A model generated the notes under the pieces. It saw only the letters and a list, made by a program, of their open reading frames with translations, ran no database searches and was not told the origin of the DNA. DNA of 64,000 nt, taken from contig NC_081407.1 of NCBI RefSeq assembly GCF_030272615.1, forward strand, positions 97,075,897 to 97,139,896, in the 5' to 3' direction. Each line of letters opens with the position of its first letter. The first letter of the stretch is position 1. The position numbers and the translations under genes were made by a program. Origin of the DNA: Cryptomeria japonica. Taxonomy: Eukaryota > Streptophyta > Pinopsida > Cupressales > Cupressaceae. Shown in pieces: positions 37,201-46,200 of the stretch.

Positions 37201-40200
37201 GAAATTTCAGCATACACTACCCAAGAAGCTATTCCACAAAAGTTGCTTGTTCGCACATATAGACCTTGGAATCAGTAGTGATTTTTCAGGAGAGGATAGA
37301 ATGCCTTCGGGTATCCTATCCTAATGTTTGGTAGATGATAAAACAGACACCAACAGGTCCCACCAAGTTGCTCTGACTACCAGGGTGTGATGAGCCTAAA
37401 CCAAACAGATTGCTTCTACTATCGTGACCTTGTGTCCTCCTGACACCTTCGATCGCACTGGTATCCTCCGCCTCTCTATTCTCGATCTCTGTCTCCTCTT
37501 CCCTCCTAGTCTTGGTACCTTTGTATGGCGTGTACAGCTCTACCGTACTCCCGTCACCAATCTCTTCCAATGTCAAGGAAAGGTCCCCCAACCGCTTTAT
37601 GGTGGTTTCTATTAGTACGGAAACTTGGCCCTCAGCACCCGAGCCATCATTACTAGTTGTGCTTTCTTCAGCAAGTTTCTTCAGTCGTTGCCAATATTCT
37701 GCTTGTTGTTCTAACCTTAGCGTCCTCGCGGCTGCCTCATGCGCATCTTCTTCTTGTCCCTTTGGCACACGGTTTCTATCCTTATTTAGCATCACGAGCA
37801 TCAATTCCCTCTTTCCGTGGGGTTGAAGGTTCGTCAACGGCTTTTGTCACGTTCCTCCTCTCGTCGACTCCTTTCTTCAAATTGCTGCAAAATTTGTTGT
37901 CGACGGGTTTCGTGATAGGTTTCTTCTCGACGAGTTTGGAGAGCAAGGAACGCCTATGCCAACAAGCTAGGCAAGTTGTTCATCAACCAATTTACAGTCG
38001 GACTTACGCCAAGGGCACTCCACAATGCGCTCTCAAGGACGTCCTCGATCGTGGCCTCCCTCCGTACGTAAGTTTCGATGGATACCTGTAGGATGCAGGT
38101 GAAATCCCTTGTCAATGCTCCCTCTCCTTCGAACAACTCCGTCGGCTCTTCCTCCGGATTGCTACTGGTCCCCTCGCTCACTGGTTGCCCCATTATCATT
38201 GTGCCATGTAGTATGTTCTCGTCATTCCAGGTTTAATTTGGCAGCAGCGCCAGATGTTTTCCCTCAAGGGGTGTGTGTGTTCAACAGTGCATAACAGTAC
38301 AGAAACGTAGGAAATGCGACAGTATACAGCAATGCAAGTAAACAAAAGAACTCATATGTATGTATTCATTAATGCCAAATAAGAAACCAAGTACATATAT
38401 ATAGGTGTTTGTACATGTTGTCCGGTGCCAACTACCAACAACCGTCACGTAACCACCGACCCTTAACACACGTAACATTCTAATTACAATATGACATAAT
38501 TACCCGACAACAGTGATTGTATCGAGCATTAACAAGTCGATCTTTTGGTGCAACGACAACCGTGTTTCTAACAAGAAAACAATTCGAAAAAAAAAATCAT
38601 TATTAAATTCGCTTTATATAAATTTGATTTTTTACAAAAATATAAATCATATATCTACAAAATTATTAAAATAAATAATATTAAATTTGTTTAATTTAAT
38701 TTAAATTTGTTAAATTTTATATATCAATAATAAAAATCTAAATTCAATATTTAAAAAATTAAATTTTTAATATATTATATATTAATATTAAAAAACTAGA
38801 ACAAAATATTTGTTAATATAATATATTAAACAATTAATATAAGGTATTAAGGACAATGTATTTTTGGGAAAGCTGCGGAAAATTAATATAATTAATGTTC
38901 ATATATTTTTATAAAAGCTACATAAAAATTAATAGGACAATGTATCTTTGGAAAAGCAATTAAAAATTAAAACATAGTGGCATCAGCCTTTCCTGATGTG
39001 GCCATCACAAACCCTCCCAGCAGCATTGCGTCTACCTACAAACCCGGAAAAGACTTCAATGACTATCCTCATACCTCCCAATGGCAATTATCGACTAGTC
39101 AACTATCAACAGAAAAAACCTTTGCGAATTTAAGGTGAATTTCAACGAATTTCATACAGTTTTTATAAATTTGCCGAATTTCAAACCTGAAGCCAAAAAT
39201 TCGACGAACGTTGTGACTAAGTTATACATTTGTTTTGTGTTTTCTTATTTCTTGCATCCGTTTTACATTCTTCATTGGTAGATTAAATTTCTTGCATGAA
39301 TTGGAGGATTTTGTGGTTGCCTTTTGATGATTTATGCTAGTTTAGATTTCTGGTCTTACAATTACATATTCATATCATTCTTGAATGTTCATCCAGCTAA
39401 TAAATATTTTCTCTTATTTCCTGAATAGATCCATGTGATATAAGCATCAGTGTGATTGTTTATGTTTAGTTAGTTCTTTAATGATCGTTTACTTATGATT
39501 ATTATTTTTGATCCTTCGCTGCATGGTGAAAAGTAAGCAACAAAATTTACTAATCCATGTATTTCGCATTTAATACGTGCATATTTAATTGTGACAGCAT
39601 GTTATTCGAATGGTGTGAGATTGTTGACAAAAAAATACAAGTGATTACAATCAAGACAGAGGTGATTTGCACACTACTGTGCAAGCACATACAACAGCCT
39701 CAGTCACTTGCACAGAAGTGCTCAACTCTACAAGCAGCTCCTTGCTTCATGCACCACCTACGCAGTGACAAGAATCATGCTAGGTGACTAAAAGAGCACT
39801 TCTAAGCTCTTGCACAACCCCTTGCATAATACACCATTCACGCAATGCCAAGGATCATGCCACATAACTCAATATTTTGCTCCATGATGCAGGAGCATCG
39901 ACAATAGGGTTACAAGTAAGCCGAAAACCCAAGAGAATGAGGATGATGATGATGTTGTAGAAGGAAATAACAGATACAACCATGCAAAATCATGATGAAA
40001 CCATGTACGAGAAAGGGTTTCCTAGAGAATTGGCAAATATAACGGCTGGTGACCCATGTATTCCGATGGATGGCCACTCTCTCATATGGACTTCAACAAT
40101 GTTTCTGTTGCAGGTATGAGATGAAGGAAGATCGATAACAAAAGAATGAGAAGACCAAAGATTGTGGAAAACGAAGTTAAAGATTAAAGGACAAAAGAGG

Positions 40201-43200
40201 CATAGAAGAGAGAAGGGACCAATTTGATGAATATTTCCCATGAAGGAATAATGCTTAATGAATAATATGATGGAAAATGTTATAATGCAGACCAATTCTA
40301 GAAAGTCTACATGGGATGGGAAATGGAGAGAAATGAGAGAAAGTAGGGATGAAGATTGTTGAGAGAATCATGGAGATATTGTGGAGAGATCATAGGAGAT
40401 AGTTAGGAAGATGTTTGAGGAAATGATTGGAACTAATATCTGATTATGAATTATTCACTATGAGTATGGTCACCTATAGCTATATAAAGAGACCTTTTGT
40501 ACGCTAAAGAGGACATTCTAGAATGGTTTATTGATAAAGATTTTCCCTTTGGGGGGATTGGATCATATTTTGTAATCATTTGCCTTGCTTTGCAAAATGT
40601 AGAGTTTGTCTACAATGTGTTTTATTCACAGCTGTGTTCTCTGGTGCATCACTCCACATCTACACCTACATACATTAGTGCACATGAGGCACACACTCTA
40701 AGGCTCAACACAAAATTCTGCACATCTCAGAACGCCGCACAAAATTTCAGTCCACACAAGCACTAAATGAGTGAAACTTTTGAAGCCATTTCACAACATG
40801 CCACCCATGAACATAACAAACCATCAGGAGATGAAGAGTCAAACATGGAAGCTTAATTGTATCAACTTCCATAACAACCCTGTTGTCTTCATTAACATGT
40901 AATCTATAAATGCATATGTCTAATATAGGCAAATATAAGATAGATAGGATAAAATACACAGCCATAGTCTCCCTCAAGAGTATGCCTTGTACATATTGCA
41001 CAGATTTAAAAAACTTTATGGTCCAATTCTAGTATTCTTCTCTATCTAAACCCTTGTCTCCAATTTGCTTTTGCAATCAAACAATACATTTATATCCTTG
41101 TTTAGGGCATTGTCCCCCAAACCTCCTAGGATCTAGATCATTGATACCAAAACAATACATCTTGCATGGTATACCAAATGAGATTAGAATATCTAAAGCT
41201 TAACATCAAACCACAAGATTCTTCAAACTATCTCTCAAGTCAATTCAAGCAAGTTCAAATGGTAGAAGTGCGAGATGTAGTCCACACAAGTATCAAAGAC
41301 GAAATTGCAAAGGATCTTCAAGAACAACAAAGATTCACATTTACATTTACATTTTGGTTGACACAAAATTGAACTACACCCAAGATGCTCCTACATCACA
41401 ATGTCTCTTTGAGCAAACTAAGAAGAGCATTTTTAACTAGGGATGAACTTCTGCAAGGATGAACTGAATGAGAAAGGACTCAATCAACTGGGTCCTCTTT
41501 GTGTACAGTCCAGGTAACATCAATGTATTGACTCCTTGCTATGTAACATAGTGAAACCATACAAATTATAATAGCAAGAGAGTAATTACAGGAGGAGAAA
41601 ATAAATCAGTCTTCTGATTTCAAGCCATCCTGAGATATTATGTTTCTGATTTCATTTAAAGATATAGCATTTGCAATTCCATTGACCAAATTTGGTCATT
41701 TGCAAGCATTACTGTAATCCTTCTTTTATTTCTTTCAATTAATTCTTATTTTCTCCAATTGCATCCTTAAGATATTTCGTATTGGAACCTCCAATTATAT
41801 CCTTACAAATTCAGTGATGGCTACAATTAAAACTGCAAAAGATGGCTGAAATGGGAAGAAATATTCCTGCAAAAAGGCAAAAGCAAGGAAGAAAGAAAGG
41901 AGAATTTTTCACATGAAAGAATGGGCAAGAATTATATATTTGTATATGCTCATAAATCATTTAAAATTTTAAATGATAGCTTTTATAAATCTCTTTATAT
42001 AGAGAGAGAGTTCTATTTGTAATAGTTTGGGTGTCTGCGCACACAGCCTTGCATATAAACAGTCTGTGCAACTGCAAACATAGATGATTTGTTCATATGC
42101 AAGGCTGTGTGCCACCATTTGGGGAATCACGCAACCTGAACAAACACAGGTGAAACAGAACATTACTTCTGCATTTCAGACAAGGATCCCTAAAGAGGAA
42201 AATGTAAGACCTATTTCCACTCAAAGGACAGATGGTAAACAATTTGTAACCACAGTTCGGTACTGATAAAAAATAGCTTTTGAGGCTAATAATAGTTGCC
42301 TACAGGACCCTGATTACATTTCCAGAAACAAGATGGAAGCAGTCTTAAGGAGTAAGCTTGCAATTTAAAAAGCCACCTTAGAATTATAGTATTCATTAGG
42401 CTATTATTATTACCAAAGAAAGCCATACAGTCCCCTTAGTGCAACTCAAAAATTCTTACTCTAGAAATCACAGCAGTGCCTGAATAGCCAAGCTTGGATA
42501 CGCTGCAAGTCCAGAAACTAGTTTCATATCCATCAAGAAGACCTTGCTTAATCTGCTGTACATCTTTTTCCTGGACATTAGATAAAATTCAACATTGCCA
42601 TCAGTATGCAAGATGAAAAGTTAGGGTACCGGTTCACCCGATGCTACTGCACACATCCCAAATATGAAATAAACAGAAATCCAATCAACTCTTAAAGTAG
42701 AAGCAAAGAGTCGAGAATTCTATAAGTATTGATGAATAAGAAATAAATAATTACTTCACAATAAAAGTAGTCAATTTTAACTACTGTCAATAGGAGTTAC
42801 TAACCTGCAATTTGGTCTCTTGTAAACACAAGATATCAAAATTCTCTCTCTCTGCAAGCTGCAAAAATTTATTTTCCTCCCGTTTCAGTAAGGCCCTCAA
42901 ACCATTCACATTCCAAGAAATTAACCGTACCATGTTATTCTCCGCTGGAGATCTGGGCCGCATGCTACTTGGGTTATAAGGAATCCATCCAATCTGCACC
43001 TTCTTGTGAACAAGATTTGTCCATGGTTCTTCAAAATTGAACTCTAACTTACCTTCTGCAGGAGCAACACTATCTTTGTTCTCTGAATTGCTTACACTCT
43101 TCTTAATTTTCCTTTTTTTCTGAGCTGATCCCTTGTCAGTTTCTGATTGCAAGTGCATGTTAACTTCTTCATTGCAACCCTCAATTGACTCAATTGTGTG

Positions 43201-46200
43201 TCCTTCACAATCCTGTCTTGCACTTTTTATCAAAGGTCTTTTAATAGTCATTTTCTTCTTAGGAATACTTGGTTGAGCAATTATATCAACAGATTTCTTG
43301 CTATCACTGAATTTCTTCTTACAGTTTCTTGAATTATTACCAGTAACATTTAGTTTGTCATCATTTCCTTCCACACATGGAGCTAAAACCTGGGAATCCT
43401 TTAATGAAGAAATGGGCAGACTTTTAACCTGACCTTTCTTTCCTTGATTTCTTGGTTGATCTGCTATAATTTCTGATAAGCCATTTTCTGCATCCTTTGA
43501 AATGCTAGTCTCGGAATTTTGATCTGAAATGGTTCAAAAAGTGACAAAAGTTTATGATAAGACCTCAGATAAAATCTTCAGAACATGCAAAAATAACCTC
43601 GTATTGTATGCAAGTTCCGCAGAATATAAATAAACACAGTCAGTTAGTGCAACGAATGTCACTGAAAGTCACACTAGCATTCCATTTTCACAATGTGGTA
43701 AAAGTGTAAGTGTTTTTCAATTACATGGATTTAAAAACAGGAAAAGCATAACAAATCAAAAAACAATATAAGATTCATAAAAATGGCAGAAAACCTTTTA
43801 TTTTGTTATTCATGTCTAATATAGCATGCAACCATCAAAATAACATTCATTTAATTTTAATATCAAAATTATAACAACCATGGTTAAGATGGTGTTAAGC
43901 ATGTCAAAAGACTTAAAAACATGATACCATCAAAGTTCAGTTCTGTTAGATTTCCACAATCCATAATAATGAAGTATGTAGATTTCTGGATTTGATTTGA
44001 TTGTGTGCAAGTTGCACACAATCAAATCCAGAAATCTACACACTTCACCATCAAAGTTTCTAACACCAATCCAAAAAAATGTTTAGCAATATTTTTAACT
44101 GAAAAAATCACCCCATTTTTATCAATAAATTACAATGTTTTATTTTTTCATGTAATTAAAACACTGTTGTTTAATTGCACTGAACATTTCTTGAAAAAAC
44201 ACAGGTTTGACCACCATATTGTATATCACAGGAAAATCACTGGTTCACAATTATTCGGTGTTTTGCGAAGTAATTCTACTACAGCATAAGAAATAAAAAA
44301 GTAAAAAATATTCTCCTTCCAAATATAATCAAAAGCTACCTGCACTCTTATTTTGTGAAAAACTTTTCAATGCCAGTATGAGATCCTGCTTACGGCCAGT
44401 TGGTGACATTCCCAGTTTCCTGAAGATCAAAGCAGAGATGGTTACATGCTTTGATATATGAAAATATTCAAAATCATTAGAAGTTTACAAATGGCATACT
44501 GGCTGCAAAGTAATTAGTCATAGACATTAAAACCAATTCAATCTGATGCTCAAGATCATTATTAATTTAATGCATGATGCTAAAACAGAGCATTCCAAGG
44601 GACAACCCTGAAAAGAATCACAGGTATTGGACCTGGTATTTTACCTCATTAAACCTCGAAGCTCTGCCACAGTCAATTTCGTCAGTCTATCATCATCCTT
44701 TGAGCAATCTAAATCCTTCTCAAAGTCAACTTCATCTGCTGCCACTTGACCTTCTTGAGATGATTTCTTCAAGTCCTACACATGCATTTATGCATATTTC
44801 AGGAACATACAAAACAGTCTCTAGTATCACAAAGACAAATATGCCGCAGTGAATCTTAAAAATAAGAAGGAAAGGAATGATTTCAGTAGGTTCTAACTTG
44901 GCATTCAGCAATACTTTGAATCACAGATGTCTCTTCTTTGAAACCACGGTTCCCATCCATATCAATACTAACATGTGTAGATTGTTCACTCACTTCACTG
45001 CAAAATTTTGCATTGCTATTCAATGAAGAATTTGGTGCTTCAGTTGACATGCCAATGGCTCTGAATGAACTTGAAATCAAAAGAAACCTTGGGGATACCC
45101 TGTAAACTCAACAAAGTGAATAAAAATCCTGAAAACAAATAATCACATATCATAAAAATGAGGGAAAGAATACAAATCTTCTATTTGTTAGTCAAAATCC
45201 AGTCATGATTATAGATTAGCCTTATGGATTCATCACAACATAAAATCATGTAAAAGCAGTTAATATTTTTCTGTACAGATTGTCTTCAAAGCTGTTGCAA
45301 TTATCATTTTAGTACAGAATTATTACTCTAAATGCACTGTGTTATTTATGCATTATGTGCATTATGCCATTTAAATTTAAGATACAATATGATCAACGAA
45401 TGATATTTGAACAGTGACTCACAGATCCCCTTATCAATATGTTGAGGAATGGTACAGAACATTTGATAGCAGTCATGATATGAATGAGCATGGAATTTCC
45501 CATTGTCAGCAAAGTCAAAGCATTAAACATGGATTTGGCTTTCCATACACTTGTAAGATAGCAATATAGGTGAATCTCAATGGAAGCATGCCCAGGAACA
45601 ATTTTGAAAGGGTTTTCTTGCATAATATTCCACTCTTTTTGCATTTATGTACTGGTGTTTCTTACAAGCTTGCAAGTTTTTGTAATTTTGTTGTACAAAA
45701 TAAGCAAGTTCTTGACCAAGATAAATGATGAGAATGATGTCCTTGTGGTTCATTGTTGCCTAAAGGATGAGGTTTGTTTGACAAGTTTGCCTGTAAGAGC
45801 AAGGGTAAGAGCATACGATATTTGTCATTTAACAACAAAGAATATTATCAAGTACCTACAAAAAACTTACAGAGAACTTAGAGATAAAAAGTATGCTGCA
45901 CATAGTAGGAAGAAAGAAAAAGTATTAATACTTTTGAGGTACCATACAAAGATCACTAAGCAAACAGCAAAGATATGTTATCCTGTGTAATTTTCATATT
46001 AACTTCATGCTACTCGCATTAGCGACAACTCTAACTTGTGCATTTCATAACCCGAAAGCCACGAGTTACAAACAGAATACAGCTTTTTCTGGGATCTTGA
46101 AGATGAGAGAAAAAAACGAGATCAACAAAGTGCTGGTTCAGATAAGACATCAAAATCAACTCAATATTCTCTACTTTGGGGATGATGAAGTCATTTTAAA

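Larger units (their letters stand above)
29951..37355 (+). mobile_element. Giant solo LTR 'C' (7,405 bp) with TSD GGTCC, carrying an ORF
   Basis: Starts TGTTGTGACC, ends GACACCAACA; flanked by GGTCC at 29,946-29,950 and 37,356-37,360. Inserted in gag of the minus-strand gypsy element. Order: head like B, tandem repeats, 113-bp duplication, acceptor-like tttgcag, ORF (interrupted by F), telo-box/TATA promoter, 0.73-kb R-U5. No polymerase and no internal copy of the ends, hence a solo LTR rather than a whole element. Confidence 0.9.
22861..38573 (-). mobile_element. Decayed Ty3/gypsy element hosting insertions D and C(F)
   Basis: Minus strand, 5' LTR at 38,255-38,573, then gag, protease, RT, RNase H and integrase reading left. 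Gag is split by giant LTR C (TSD GGTCC) and again by LTR-like D. Polymerase has several stops and one frameshift. RT motifs ([16 protein letters not shown]) and the TGGCGC-type primer-binding site suggest Athila/Tat affinity; lineage unproven. No 3' LTR matching the 5' LTR was found. Same orientation as ARP. Confidence 0.8.

Noticed and set aside
40470-40500. Gene promoter at ctatataaagagacc in intron 6
   Set aside because: No ORF or conserved module follows; more likely an old LTR scrap.
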